Below, piece after piece: positions 18,469 through 27,715 of a DNA stretch of 38,567 nucleotides. The first letter of the stretch is position 1. Every line of letters starts with the position of its first letter. A program made the translations under genes and the position numbers. Source of the stretch: Methyloprofundus sp. (lineage in GTDB: Bacteria; Pseudomonadota; Gammaproteobacteria; Methylococcales; Methylomonadaceae); assembly GCA_028599115.1 (NCBI GenBank), contig JAQRMR010000106.1, forward strand, positions 1 through 38,567, written 5' to 3'. Below the pieces are notes generated by a model that was not told the DNA's origin, did not search any database, and saw only the letters and a list, made by a program, of their open reading frames with translations.

Positions 18469-18673
18469 GTGTTCAATAACAATCTAGTACTGTAAATACT
18501 CACAATGAGATTTAATGTCATTTTTGCACGGAAATATTTAATACCTTATCGCAGATGTTTAAGGAACTTAAAGTGTGTCAGCACATTTTTAAAAGCTATC
18601 AGTCCACAAAAGCACTGAATACATCATTGCAAAAGGTATTAATAAATACAGGGTTACACTTAAGGACTAGAAA
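18469..18673 (+). promoter_or_regulatory. Probable structured 5' leader of rne
   Basis: RNase E genes of enteric bacteria carry long leaders through which the enzyme controls its own mRNA. Here a 10-base perfect complement, TTAATACCTT (18538-18547) with AAGGTATTAA (18633-18642), could close a domain of about 105 bases. Inside it lies a hairpin AAGTGTG-TCAG-CACATTT (18571-18588, one G-U pair) followed by further Ts. The start codon is about 30 bases past the long stem. The promoter position was not identified. The autoregulatory role is inferred by analogy with E. coli. Confidence 0.4.
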
Positions 18674-20857
18674 ATGAAAAGAATGCTGATCAACGCAACG
18701 CAGGCTGAAGAACTGCGTGTTGCATTAGTAGATGGTCAAAAACTTTATGATTTTGACATTGAACATCCTTCACAAGAACAAAAAAAATCTAATATTTACA
18801 AAGGGGTTATCACTCGTATAGAGCCCAGCTTAGAAGCTGCATTCGTTAACTATGGTGCAGATAAGCATGGATTTTTACCTTTAAAAGAAGTCTCTCCAAC
18901 AGCCGTTAACTCCGATGATTTAACACTTAGCCGTGCAAAAATTAAAGAACGCCTTAAAGAAGGGCAAGAAGTTATTGTCCAAATTGAAAAAGAAGAGCGC
19001 GGCAATAAAGGTGCAGCATTAACCACCTATATTAGTTTAGCGGGAACTTACTTAGTTCTTATGCCAAACAACCCTAAAGCAGGCGGAATTTCTCGTCGTA
19101 TAGAAGGCGAAACACGCAATGAATTGCGTGATGCAATGGATGGCCTAACGGTTCCTGAAAGTATGGGCCTTATTGTGCGTACTGCAGGCTGTGGCAAAAG
19201 TACCGAAGAATTGCAGTGGGATTTAAATTATTTATTGCAATTATGGGAAGCCATTGATCGCTCTTCAAAAGAGCAAAGCAACCCATTCCTTATTTTCCAA
19301 GAAAGCAACGTTATCATTCGCGCACTACGTGATCATTTACGTGCCGATATCGATGAAATTCTTATCGACAAAGAGTCATCATTTAAGTTAGTGAGCAACT
19401 TCTTAAAACAAGTGATGCCGCACTACTTAAATAAAGCTAAATTTTATGATGATAGTGTGCCTTTATTTAATCGCTATCAAATCGAATCCCAAATTGAAAC
19501 CGCTTACAGTCGCAGCGTAGCGCTACCTTCTGGTGGTGAGTTAGTGATTGATCACACTGAAGCACTAACCTCAATTGATATTAACTCAGCCCGTGCGACG
19601 AAAGGCCATGATATTGAAGAAACCGCATTAAACACCAACCTTGAAGCGGCTGATGAAATTGCACGTCAATTAAGGCTGCGTGATTTAGGTGGACTTTTTG
19701 TTATCGATTTCATTGACATGCTGGCAAATAAAAATCAACGTGCCGTTGAAAATAGAATTCGTGATGCATTAAAAATTGACCGCGCTCGGGTGCAAACAAG
19801 TCGTATTTCGCGCTTTGGCTTATTAGAAATGTCACGCCAACGCTTACGCCCATCTTTAGGTGATACAACACAGTTAACTTGCCCTCGCTGTAATGGCCAA
19901 GGTGAAATTCGTAACGTAGAGTCTGTTGCTTTATCGGTATTACGCATACTAGAAGAAGAAGCAATGAAGTCTGGGACTGATAAGGTTATTGCTCACCTAC
20001 CTATTGAATGTGCAACTTTCTTACTCAATGAAAAGCGCCCTTCTATAGACCAAATTGAATCACGCTTAAATGTTCATATTATTGTTCTACCTTGTAAGCA
20101 CCTTGAAACACCTGCTTACACAATTGAACGCATTAAGTCTAAAGATGAAGAAGGCTCTGTTGAAAGTGCAAGCTATGCACAAATAAAGAAAGAAGAAGCC
20201 AGCGTTCCTACCTTTGCCGCTCAATCTACCCCTAAAATTGAACGAGCAGCCATTAAAGAATTTCTTCCTGATGCGCCTGCCCCAGTACAAAACAAAAAAA
20301 CGTCTGCTAGTTTAATTAGTCGTTTTTGGAGCAAGCTAGTTAGCTCAACTGAAGTTGAACCTGCTCCAGAAAAAGTGGCCGCACCAACACCTGAGAAAAC
20401 TAACAACACTCGGAAAAACCCCAACAACCGAAATAGAAATAGAAACCCGCAAAACAGAAATAAAAGGCACGGCTCACAGAATAGAAAGCCAGCAGAAGAA
20501 AATAAAAATAAAGCTCAAGAACAAACAAATCCTGAACAAGCAAATAAAAATCAGGATAAAAAGACAACTGAGAACAAGGAAAGAAACCAGCAAAAACGCA
20601 ACAACCGCAATCACCGCAACAGGAAACCTAGAGAAGCAAAAAATGGCAATTCTAACAAGCATGCGAATGTAGCGGATAAACCTAATAACACTCCAGCTAA
20701 AACGGAAAGTGCGCCAACTAACAGCAAATCTTTAAGTCCAAGCAGTGTTAACGTTGAAAAGTCTTCTTATGCGGCTGATTATGAAAAAAAAATCACCGAA
20801 CATAAAGCTAAAGAAACATCAAAACCTGAAGTAGAAACTAGCTCATCGGAAAATTAA
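18674..20857 (+). CDS. rne: Ribonuclease E
   Basis: Endoribonuclease that starts most mRNA decay and matures rRNA and tRNA; scaffold of the degradosome. The 727-residue product matches E. coli RNase E over the catalytic half: S1 domain (about 35-125), 5'-sensor region ([12 protein letters not shown]), DNase-I-like domain with [11 protein letters not shown] and VIDFIDM carrying the two magnesium-binding Asp, and the zinc-link CPRCNGQGE (about 400). The C-terminal about 230 residues are rich in Asn, Arg, Lys and Gln and poorly ordered. They are much shorter than the about 530-residue tail of E. coli. A long leader precedes it, and rluC is divergent. Confidence 0.96.
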   Translation: MKRMLINATQAEELRVALVDGQKLYDFDIEHPSQEQKKSNIYKGVITRIEPSLEAAFVNYGADKHGFLPLKEVSPTAVNSDDLTLSRAKIKERLKEGQEVIVQIEKEERGNKGAALTTYISLAGTYLVLMPNNPKAGGISRRIEGETRNELRDAMDGLTVPESMGLIVRTAGCGKSTEELQWDLNYLLQLWEAIDRSSKEQSNPFLIFQESNVIIRALRDHLRADIDEILIDKESSFKLVSNFLKQVMPHYLNKAKFYDDSVPLFNRYQIESQIETAYSRSVALPSGGELVIDHTEALTSIDINSARATKGHDIEETALNTNLEAADEIARQLRLRDLGGLFVIDFIDMLANKNQRAVENRIRDALKIDRARVQTSRISRFGLLEMSRQRLRPSLGDTTQLTCPRCNGQGEIRNVESVALSVLRILEEEAMKSGTDKVIAHLPIECATFLLNEKRPSIDQIESRLNVHIIVLPCKHLETPAYTIERIKSKDEEGSVESASYAQIKKEEASVPTFAAQSTPKIERAAIKEFLPDAPAPVQNKKTSASLISRFWSKLVSSTEVEPAPEKVAAPTPEKTNNTRKNPNNRNRNRNPQNRNKRHGSQNRKPAEENKNKAQEQTNPEQANKNQDKKTTENKERNQQKRNNRNHRNRKPREAKNGNSNKHANVADKPNNTPAKTESAPTNSKSLSPSSVNVEKSSYAADYEKKITEHKAKETSKPEVETSSSEN

Positions 20858-20865
20858 AGCTAAGC

Positions 20866-20894
20866 ATGAGTGGCAGTTAAACACTGCCACTCAT
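20866..20894 (+). terminator. Hairpin after rne
   Basis: A perfect 12-bp inverted repeat, ATGAGTGGCAGT - TAAAC - ACTGCCACTCAT, begins 8 bases after the rne stop. There is no strong U run behind it, so it may act as a 3'-end stabilising stem as well as a terminator. Confidence 0.6.
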
Positions 20895-21055
20895 AGTTTA
20901 AAGCTTAGAAAGACAATAGCCTATTAAAGCAATAGGACAAATAAATTAAACAAAAATAGGTAGGTCTAATATTTTCCTACATAACACCACTGTATATTTC
21001 TACTTTTATAACTGTTATGATTGGCAAGATTTATACCTTTTAGAGAAAGCAATAG

Positions 21056-21274
21056 ATGGCAAAAGAAGATCAAATTGAAATGGACGGTACAATTACCGAA
21101 ACACTTCCTAACACTATGTTTAGAGTGGAGCTAGAAAACGGCCACACTATTACCGCTCATATTTCTGGAAAAATGCGTAAACATTACATTCGTATTTTAA
21201 CCGGTGATAAAGTAAAAGTTGAAATGACACCTTATGACTTAACAAAAGGTCGAATTACTTTCCGTATGCGCTAA
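21056..21274 (+). CDS. infA: Translation initiation factor IF-1
   Basis: Binds the ribosomal A site during initiation with IF-2 and IF-3. The 72-residue product is a single S1/OB-fold domain with the usual features: [13 protein letters not shown] at the start, [33 protein letters not shown], and [11 protein letters not shown] at the end. Length is exactly that of the family. It is single-gene, converging on clpA; infA next to clpA is also the E. coli arrangement. Confidence 0.97.
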   Translation: MAKEDQIEMDGTITETLPNTMFRVELENGHTITAHISGKMRKHYIRILTGDKVKVEMTPYDLTKGRITFRMR

Positions 21275-21301
21275 TATTTCTTTACGTATTCGCTTTATCA
21301 T

Positions 21302-21328
21302 AAGTAAAGCCGCCTAAGCGGCTTACTT
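21302..21328 (+). terminator. Terminator between infA and clpA
   Basis: AAGTAAAGCCGC - CTAA - GCGGCTTACTT forms an 11-bp GC-rich stem with one bulged A. It lies between the convergent stops of infA and clpA and reads as a hairpin on both strands, so it may serve both genes. U runs are short. Confidence 0.6.
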
Positions 21329-21337
21329 AACCCCCCC

Positions 21338-23596
21338 TTAGTCAGTCAATTCGGCTTGATCTAGCTCCTTACTTTTTATAGTAAATGCTAGCTCACCCTC
21401 TTTAACCGTTATATTAACGTGCCCACCTTTTTCCAAATCTCCAAATAACAAATCATTTGCGAGTGGCTTTTTAATTTTTTCTTGAATTAACCTCGCCATT
21501 GGTCGCGCGCCCATTTTAGGGTCACACCCATGCTCGGCCAACCACAATCTAGCTCCTGCATCCAATGTTAAACTCACATCTTTTGCTAATAACAAAGTCT
21601 CTAGTTCAAAAATAAACTTATCAACCACGTGCCCAACAACTGAAATATCCAGCGATTTAAACTGAATCAAAGAATCTAAACGATTTCTAAATTCAGGTGA
21701 GAATGTCTTTGCTACCGCACGCAAACTATCAGTCGAATGCTCCTGCTTAGTAAAACCGATTGATGCTCTACTTCCCTCTAAAGCTCCCGCATTAGTCGTC
21801 ATAACTAAGATAATATTTCTAAAATCGGCTTTTCTACCATTATTATCAGTTAACGTGCCGTGATCCATCACCTGCAATAAAAGATTAAATACATCAGAGT
21901 GTGCCTTTTCCAGCTCATCTAACAATAAAACCGCATAAGGGTGCTTATTCACTTGCTCTGTCAGTAAGCCACCTTGGTCATATCCTACGTACCCTGGCGG
22001 TGCACCAATTAAACGCGATACGGTATGCGATTCCATATACTCAGACATATCAAAGCGAATTAACTCCACTCCTAACTGCTTAGCTAACTGCCTAGTCACT
22101 TCAGTTTTCCCCACTCCAGTTGGGCCAGAAAACAAAAATGAACCAATCGGCTTTGCTGCATCCCTTAAACCGGCACGCGACAATTTAATCGCAGTTGTTA
22201 AGGCGGAAATCGCATCATCCTGCCCAAATACCAACATTTTTAAATTTTTCTCAAGATTTTTGAGCTTATCCTGATCTTTAGTAGAAACAGATTTTTCAGG
22301 AATACGAGCAATTTGCGCAATCACTTCCTCAATCGCATTGACATCAATTAAGGTATTTCTTTCACCTTCCGGCAATAATCGCTGCTTCGCACCGGCCTCA
22401 TCAATGACATCAATTGCCTTATCAGGTAAAAATCGATCATTAATATGTCTCGCGGCTAATTCAGCCGCAATACGTAAGCTTTCAACACTATATTTAAGCT
22501 CATGATGCTCTTCAAAGCGGCTTTTTAAACCCTTTAAAATTTGAAATGTTTCATCAATAGAAGGCTCAATCACATCCACTTTTTGAAAGCGGCGAGCTAA
22601 AGCATGATCCTTCTCAAAGATGCCTCGATATTCTTGATAAGTCGTCGAGCCAATACAGCGCAAACTACCTGAAGCCAACGCAGGTTTAATCAAATTAGAA
22701 GCATCCATTACACCGCCAGAAGTTGAACCTGCTCCGATTATGGTATGAATCTCATCAATAAATAAAATGGCTTTTTTGTCTTTCTTTAGTTGATTCATTA
22801 ACGCTTTAAGACGCTTTTCAAAATCCCCCCTATATTTAGTTCCAGCGACTAAGCTGCCTAAATCTAAAGAATAAATAACACAATCACTTAATATCTCTGG
22901 AACATCCTCTTCAACTATTTTCTTTGCCAAGCCCTCAGCAATGGCTGTCTTACCGACACCCGCCTCACCCACTAACAATGGGTTATTTTTGCGCCGCCGA
23001 CATAAAACCTGCACGGTTCGCTCTAGTTCCAGACCGCGCCCAATTAACGGATCAATCGTTCCAGCTAGCGCCTCTTGGTTTAAATTGGTGGTATATTTTT
23101 CCAGCGGCGATTCTACTTCAGCTTGCGCAGGAGTTACCCCCTCTTCAATCTGCTCAGCTGCAAGCTCACTTTCCTCACCATGAGATAAGTAATTAACAAT
23201 ATCTAAACGTGTAATATCTTGTTGACTTAACAAATAAACGGCATGCGAATCCTGCTCACTAAATAGTGCTACGAGTAAATCAGCACCATTTACCTCTTGT
23301 TTATCAGATGATTGCGCATGAAAAACTGCACGCTGCAAAACTCTCTGAAAACCTAATGTAGGCTGTGTTTCTCTATGCGTATCAGCAGCAGTCAAACTAA
23401 TCGTTTCATCAATAAATTGCGTTAATTCAGCTCTTAATAAACGCAAATCGCAGGAACAAATAGTTAACACTTTAGCGGCGCTATCATTTTCCAATAAAGC
23501 CAGCAATAAATGTTCAACCGTAATAAATTCATGGCGCTTTTCATGAGCCTCCACAAACGCTAAATTTAATGTTGCTTCAAGGTCTTTACTTAACAT
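21338..23596 (-). CDS. clpA: ATP-dependent Clp protease ATP-binding subunit ClpA
   Basis: AAA+ unfoldase that feeds proteins to ClpP. I place the start at ATG 23596 (752 residues), which gives MLSKDLEATLNLAF like E. coli ClpA and has AGGAG five bases upstream; a longer frame to 23626 adds ten unrelated residues. The N-domain (about 1-145) is followed by AAA-1 with Walker A GEAGVGKT and Walker B LFIDEIH, then AAA-2 with GPTGVGKT and the ClpP-docking IGF loop in ASIGFTKQE. No long ClpB-type middle coiled coil is present. Directly downstream of clpS, 8 bases apart. clpP is not in the window. Confidence 0.96.
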   Translation of the reverse strand: MLSKDLEATLNLAFVEAHEKRHEFITVEHLLLALLENDSAAKVLTICSCDLRLLRAELTQFIDETISLTAADTHRETQPTLGFQRVLQRAVFHAQSSDKQEVNGADLLVALFSEQDSHAVYLLSQQDITRLDIVNYLSHGEESELAAEQIEEGVTPAQAEVESPLEKYTTNLNQEALAGTIDPLIGRGLELERTVQVLCRRRKNNPLLVGEAGVGKTAIAEGLAKKIVEEDVPEILSDCVIYSLDLGSLVAGTKYRGDFEKRLKALMNQLKKDKKAILFIDEIHTIIGAGSTSGGVMDASNLIKPALASGSLRCIGSTTYQEYRGIFEKDHALARRFQKVDVIEPSIDETFQILKGLKSRFEEHHELKYSVESLRIAAELAARHINDRFLPDKAIDVIDEAGAKQRLLPEGERNTLIDVNAIEEVIAQIARIPEKSVSTKDQDKLKNLEKNLKMLVFGQDDAISALTTAIKLSRAGLRDAAKPIGSFLFSGPTGVGKTEVTRQLAKQLGVELIRFDMSEYMESHTVSRLIGAPPGYVGYDQGGLLTEQVNKHPYAVLLLDELEKAHSDVFNLLLQVMDHGTLTDNNGRKADFRNIILVMTTNAGALEGSRASIGFTKQEHSTDSLRAVAKTFSPEFRNRLDSLIQFKSLDISVVGHVVDKFIFELETLLLAKDVSLTLDAGARLWLAEHGCDPKMGARPMARLIQEKIKKPLANDLLFGDLEKGGHVNITVKEGELAFTIKSKELDQAELTD

Positions 23597-23604
23597 ATTA
23601 ACTC

Positions 23605-23928
23605 CTATGCCTCTTCCATTGCACACATTAAAGGGTGCTGATTTTCGCGCGCATAACTATTGACAATCTCTACTTTGGTTTCAGCCACATCCTTAGAGAA
23701 AACACCACAAATGCCCACCCCTTTTGTATGCACATGCAGCATCACTTGAGTTGCCTGCTCTTCTGTCATCGCAAAGAAATCCATTAATATTTCAATCACA
23801 AAATCCATTGGTGTGAAATCATCATTTAGCAAAACAACTTTATATAATGGCGGCCTTTTTAATTTAGCTGGCGCCTCTTCTACCGCGGTATCATCGTCAT
23901 ACTCACTAGATTGATCCAATTCACTCAT
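23605..23928 (-). CDS. clpS: ClpA adaptor protein ClpS
   Basis: N-degron recognition adaptor that delivers substrates with bulky N-terminal residues to ClpAP. The 107-residue product has an acidic flexible N-terminus (about 1-25, needed for ClpA control) and a folded core: [20 protein letters not shown] with the substrate-pocket Asn-Asp, [25 protein letters not shown] and a C-terminal [11 protein letters not shown]. The clpS-clpA order is conserved. The promoter lies in the 130-base gap shared with the divergent Nudix gene. Confidence 0.96.
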   Translation of the reverse strand: MSELDQSSEYDDDTAVEEAPAKLKRPPLYKVVLLNDDFTPMDFVIEILMDFFAMTEEQATQVMLHVHTKGVGICGVFSKDVAETKVEIVNSYARENQHPLMCAMEEA

Positions 23929-24000
23929 TATTTCACACTTATAAATCTATTAAGACAAAATTAATCTGGAGGCCATAACCTAAAAATCAATACAATCTTG

Positions 24001-24006
24001 TATAAT
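24001..24006 (+). promoter_or_regulatory. Candidate -10 box for the nudJ-mnmA unit
   Basis: A perfect TATAAT sits 54 bases ahead of the Nudix start codon. No good -35 hexamer stands 16-18 bases before it, so the call rests on the -10 alone. Confidence 0.3.
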
Positions 24007-24059
24007 AGCTTTTATTTGTTAATACGACAGCCATTTTTTACAACTGATTTAGGAACACT

Positions 24060-24515
24060 ATGGTTTGGAAACCTCATGTTACTGTTGCCGCGATTATTGA
24101 GCGCGATCAACACTTTCTTCTCGTCGAAGAAGAAACTTCAAATGGCCTAGCCTTTAACCAGCCCGCAGGGCACTTAGAGCCTAGCGAAAGTTTAATTGCT
24201 GCCGTTAAACGTGAAGTCAATGAAGAAACTGCCTGGACATTTACGCCTGAATATATAACCTCTATTCAGCTCTGGCGAAAGCAACCTGATGCATCCAGCT
24301 TTTTACGTGTTTGCTTTGTCGGAGGATGTAATGATTTTCAAGCTAACCAAGAATTAGATGACGGCATTATTGCAACTCACTGGCTAACACGCGATGAAAT
24401 CGCTGCAAAAAAATCCAAGTTACGCAGCCCATTAGTCTTAACTACAATAGACCAGTATCTTGCTGGCGAACGCCATCCTCTTTCGTTATTAAAAACTTTT
24501 TTAGATCAAGATTAA
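24060..24515 (+). CDS. nudJ: Nudix hydrolase, NudJ-like phosphatase
   Basis: Hydrolyses nucleoside di/triphosphates and, in E. coli NudJ, HMP-PP. The 151-residue product carries the Nudix box as GHLEPSESLIAAVKREVNEET, with the REVNEE core intact; the family's last Gly is replaced (EETAW). The start WKPHVTVAAIIERD and the early VEEET are NudJ-like. Its TAA is immediately followed by the mnmA ATG, so translation is linked. The pairing nudJ-mnmA is widespread in gammaproteobacteria and is the main reason for the specific name; the exact substrate cannot be read from the sequence. Confidence 0.85.
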   Translation: MVWKPHVTVAAIIERDQHFLLVEEETSNGLAFNQPAGHLEPSESLIAAVKREVNEETAWTFTPEYITSIQLWRKQPDASSFLRVCFVGGCNDFQANQELDDGIIATHWLTRDEIAAKKSKLRSPLVLTTIDQYLAGERHPLSLLKTFLDQD

Positions 24516-25601
24516 ATGCGTAAAAATATTATTGTCGGAATGTCTGGCGGTGTTGATTCATCCGTTACCGCAGCCTTATTACTAGAACAAGGACATCAAG
24601 TTACCGGTGTTTTCATGAAAAACTGGGATGAAGATGACGGCACTGATGAATGCACAGCGATTACTGATCTTGCCGATGCACAACAAGTTTGCGACACACT
24701 AGGAATCGAATTAAAAACGGTTAATTTTGCTAGTGAATACTGGGATGATGTCTTCGAGGTTTTTTTATCCGAATTCAAAGCAGGACGCACACCAAATCCC
24801 GATATATTATGTAATAAACATGTTAAATTTAAAGCTTTTTTAGACTATGCTATTGATGATCTTGGCGCTGAATATATAGCAACAGGACATTATGCACGCA
24901 TAGACTGTATGAATGACGAATACCGATTATTAAAAGGTTTAGACCCTAGCAAAGAACAAAGCTATTTTCTTTATACCTTAGGGCAAAAAGCGCTGTCAAA
25001 AACTTTATTTCCCATTGGAGATTTGCATAAAACTGAAATTAGAAAAATTGCAGAAAAATGTGGTTTTGCTAATCACCAGAAAAAAGACAGCACCGGGATT
25101 TGCTTTATTGGTGAGCGCAAATTTAAAGAATTCTTACAACGCTACTTACCTCATCAACCGGGCGATATGGTTACACCTGAGGGCCAATATATAGGTAAAC
25201 ATTCTGGTTTAATGTATTACACCTTAGGACAGCGCCAAGGCCTGGGTATTGGTGGCGTTAAAAACGCACCCGATGAGCCTTGGTATGTGCTAGAAAAAGA
25301 CCTCGATAATAATCGCTTAATTGTAGGCCAAGGCCATTATCACCCTCTTATGCTACATAAAAACCTAGAGGCTGGTCAGCTGGACTGGTGCAATAATAAA
25401 ATTTTAACGCAAAATGTTAACTGCACGGCAAAAACACGCTACCGTCAATCCGATCAAGCCTGTGAAATTATTCCACTTTCAGATACCAAAATAAAAGTTA
25501 TCTTCCAAGAAGCACAAAGAGCCATTACTCCCGGACAGTCTGTTGTTTTTTACGATGGAGATGTTTGTTTAGGTGGCGGAATCATAGAAAGCAAATATTA
25601 A
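24516..25601 (+). CDS. mnmA: tRNA-specific 2-thiouridylase MnmA
   Basis: Adds sulfur to U34 of tRNA-Lys, -Glu and -Gln. The 361-residue product has the PP-loop GMSGGVDSS (8-16), the first catalytic Cys in PNPDILCN (Cys99) and the second in [10 protein letters not shown] (Cys196), plus the tRNA-binding [10 protein letters not shown] segment. All active-site residues are present. The hflD and purB genes that often follow are absent here; an HNH gene follows instead. Confidence 0.96.
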   Translation: MRKNIIVGMSGGVDSSVTAALLLEQGHQVTGVFMKNWDEDDGTDECTAITDLADAQQVCDTLGIELKTVNFASEYWDDVFEVFLSEFKAGRTPNPDILCNKHVKFKAFLDYAIDDLGAEYIATGHYARIDCMNDEYRLLKGLDPSKEQSYFLYTLGQKALSKTLFPIGDLHKTEIRKIAEKCGFANHQKKDSTGICFIGERKFKEFLQRYLPHQPGDMVTPEGQYIGKHSGLMYYTLGQRQGLGIGGVKNAPDEPWYVLEKDLDNNRLIVGQGHYHPLMLHKNLEAGQLDWCNNKILTQNVNCTAKTRYRQSDQACEIIPLSDTKIKVIFQEAQRAITPGQSVVFYDGDVCLGGGIIESKY

Positions 25602-25637
25602 CCTTACCCTCTAACAAGCAACTACCAAATTACTCAT

Positions 25638-26003
25638 ATGGCAAACCAAAATACACTCAGTGCCTCTGACCGCTTAGTCGCCGATGCACGTAAACACCAG
25701 ACAGATCGAGAAAAAACTTACCGAGGACAAGCCTTAAAAATGTACCCTTGGGTTTGTGGTCGCTGTACTCGTGAATTTGATAATAAAAACTTACAGGAAT
25801 TAACAGTACACCACAAAAATCATGATCATGATGACAACCCGGCCGATGGGAGCAACTGGGAGCTATTGTGCCTTTACTGTCATGACAATGAACATTCAAA
25901 ATATGAAGAAATGCGCTTTGAAAATCTAAAAAAAGATGCGCAGTCTAATGATGGTGGTGCGCATAATCCATTCGCAGATTTAAAAAGCCTTTTAAATAAA
26001 TAA
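25638..26003 (+). CDS. yajD: YajD family HNH endonuclease-like protein
   Basis: The 121-residue product has the YajD pattern: a helical N-terminus (LVADARKHQTDREKTYRGQALKM), a zinc-binding CGRC (about 35-38), the HNH core TVHHKNHDHDDNP, then NWELLCLYCHDNEH with the second Cys pair and the terminal His. HNH domains cut DNA or RNA; the role of YajD is not known. It lies 36 bases after mnmA on the same strand and is followed by a hairpin. Confidence 0.88.
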   Translation: MANQNTLSASDRLVADARKHQTDREKTYRGQALKMYPWVCGRCTREFDNKNLQELTVHHKNHDHDDNPADGSNWELLCLYCHDNEHSKYEEMRFENLKKDAQSNDGGAHNPFADLKSLLNK

Positions 26004-26017
26004 TAGCGATAAAAAGG

Positions 26018-26032
26018 GGCGCGATGCGCGCC
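26018..26032 (+). terminator. GC-rich hairpin after yajD
   Basis: GGCGCG-ATG-CGCGCC, a 6-bp GC stem with a 3-base loop, lies 14 bases after the yajD stop and is preceded by five As. No U run follows, so termination strength is uncertain. Confidence 0.45.
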
Positions 26033-26137
26033 TTACAAGCCAAAAATTACATAAACTTACGGCTCTAATGCTGTAAAACTGTTTTGCCTAATCATTATTA
26101 ACATAGGCTTTCTGTAAAACCCTAACCAGCAGGCAAA

Positions 26138-26165
26138 AAAATGCCCCGATAAATCGAGGCATTTT
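26138..26165 (-). terminator. Rho-independent terminator of fae
   Basis: On the minus strand the stem AAAATGCC with GGCATTTT, a C-A mismatch, three more pairs and a four-base loop is followed by a run of Ts (26141-26135 read as T on that strand). It lies about 50 bases after the fae stop. It also forms a stem on the plus strand. Confidence 0.8.
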
Positions 26166-26211
26166 CTTAAACTCAGTGTAACCTAAAGCGATTTAAAAAA
26201 TCGCTATTAAC

Positions 26212-26727
26212 TTATACGTTGTTTGCAGCAAATGGATGCTCAGCAGTTGCTTTTTGTGCAACAACTTCAGCAGCAGTTGGAGTACCAGCTACAGCATTTT
26301 TGATTGAAGCTTTAGTTGCATCGTAGTTGTTTTTCTCGATTGCAGCATCATCTTCAGCCATCCAGTGAATGAAAACACCAACAGAGATGAATAAATCATC
26401 AGCTTCGTCTGCAGGAATTGTTCCATCTTCAACACAATCAGCAACAGCCATTGCAACACCACGTTGTGCAGGGCCGAACATTTGAACTGCTTGCTTAGAA
26501 CCTTTGATAGTTACTTTGTTGAACATAACAGTTGCAGGCTTAACCATAAGGTTAGGAGCAACAACAGCTAGAAGGCTAGAAAAACCATCTTTGTTGTTTG
26601 TTAAGCAGTTAGCGAATGCAGACTCAGCAGCTGAACCACGAGGTCCAATCATTAAGTCAATGTGAGCAACTTCGTTTCCGTCGCCGTTTAAAGATTCACC
26701 TACGCGTAAGTTATTGATTTTAGCCAT
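26212..26727 (-). CDS. fae: Formaldehyde-activating enzyme Fae
   Basis: Condenses formaldehyde with tetrahydromethanopterin to methylene-H4MPT, the entry to formaldehyde oxidation in methylotrophs. From the ATG at 26727 the 171-residue product begins [13 protein letters not shown], as in Methylorubrum Fae. It contains the signature [18 protein letters not shown] with the catalytic His, [36 protein letters not shown] and the C-terminal HPFAANNV. A further in-frame ATG at 26778 adds 17 residues ([17 protein letters not shown]) and has its own AGGGGA site. Family likeness favours 26727, with AGGA ten bases upstream. The gene follows a CitG-like and an ATP-grasp gene. Confidence 0.95.
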   Translation of the reverse strand: MAKINNLRVGESLNGDGNEVAHIDLMIGPRGSAAESAFANCLTNNKDGFSSLLAVVAPNLMVKPATVMFNKVTIKGSKQAVQMFGPAQRGVAMAVADCVEDGTIPADEADDLFISVGVFIHWMAEDDAAIEKNNYDATKASIKNAVAGTPTAAEVVAQKATAEHPFAANNV

Positions 26728-26842
26728 GTTACTTTTATCCTCAGAAAAAAATGAAAAAACTTTATCTAAAATTGACATTGAAAATGTCCCCTAATACTTC
26801 AATTTATTGGATGACAACGACTCATAAGCCAAACAACTTAAT

Positions 26843-27691
26843 TTAACTAAATAATTGCTGTAATGTTGCCACTAAAACAGTTATTACAGTTAAATCCGCT
26901 GTTGTCCCTGGATTAATTCCAGCAGACTTGAACTCGGTATCTACATTACGCAGATAATCCTCTAATTGCTCAGGTCTTTCTGTTGCAGATAGCTTATCGT
27001 CAACCAAAGCCATCGTATCCATCACCATCCTAGTGTGAAGATTGTCGTATTTTCGTTCGATATGACTATCAGGATATTTAGCCAACATTGCCGCAAATAT
27101 TGCTGCCGCTGACCAGCCCGTATCACCCCACCGATTGAACGCGCTATTATACCTTAAAATTAAAAAATCAAAAATATCTTTATAATCTGTCACAAATTGC
27201 AGGGCAATTCTATCTCGTTTACTTGCCAACTGCATCGCGTCCTTTAGTGTAATACTAGCAGCTTCCGCTACATCCTGCTCATTAGAACTGCCCAAACCAC
27301 CTGGCGCAGCAAGTGAAATTGCTTGAAAAACCCAGTCAGCATCTGCCATTGTTGTATTATTCAGAACGAGTGCTAACTGTTCTCTTAAGTCTTGCTGCGT
27401 CACACATTTTTCAGCTGCTATGATTAACGGTGCAGCCAGTAGAATAATCCCTAAATTCGTATTGCAGCCCACTGCTTCACGCGTTGCTTTGACTGCATAA
27501 TAAATTCGCTCACCTAATGAATATGCCTGATTAGTTAAAGGTAAGGCACTTTTTTTAGCACTCACACGGAAATCTTCAACCGTCATATCATGCCCATCAG
27601 CATAAATACTCACATTCCCCGGTTTAAATGCTTGTAGCTCTACTTCACAAGCATGCTGATATGCATCACTTAATTGTTGTTGATTTAACAT
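26843..27691 (-). CDS. CitG-like triphosphoribosyl-dephospho-CoA synthase family protein (methylotrophy orf5 type)
   Basis: The 282-residue, mostly helical product shows the CitG/MdcB family pattern: CEVELQAFKPGNVSIYADGHDM near the N-terminus, TNLGIILLAAPLI around 80-92, and LAAPGGLGSSNEQDV around 130-144. CitG itself makes the prosthetic-group precursor of citrate lyase, but no citrate or malonate lyase genes are near. Next to fae and an ATP-grasp gene, it matches orf5 of the methylotroph H4MPT/methylofuran cluster, where a cofactor-synthesis role is proposed. Gap to the upstream ATP-grasp gene is 24 bases. Reaction is unproven. Confidence 0.82.
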   Translation of the reverse strand: MLNQQQLSDAYQHACEVELQAFKPGNVSIYADGHDMTVEDFRVSAKKSALPLTNQAYSLGERIYYAVKATREAVGCNTNLGIILLAAPLIIAAEKCVTQQDLREQLALVLNNTTMADADWVFQAISLAAPGGLGSSNEQDVAEAASITLKDAMQLASKRDRIALQFVTDYKDIFDFLILRYNSAFNRWGDTGWSAAAIFAAMLAKYPDSHIERKYDNLHTRMVMDTMALVDDKLSATERPEQLEDYLRNVDTEFKSAGINPGTTADLTVITVLVATLQQLFS

Positions 27692-27715
27692 GTACTTTCT
27701 CTATAAACCTTTAAA

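Noticed and set aside
20355-20672. Second frame inside the rne tail
   Set aside because: Lys/Ile/Thr-rich translation is what an AT-rich Asn/Arg repeat gives in another frame; no start signal.
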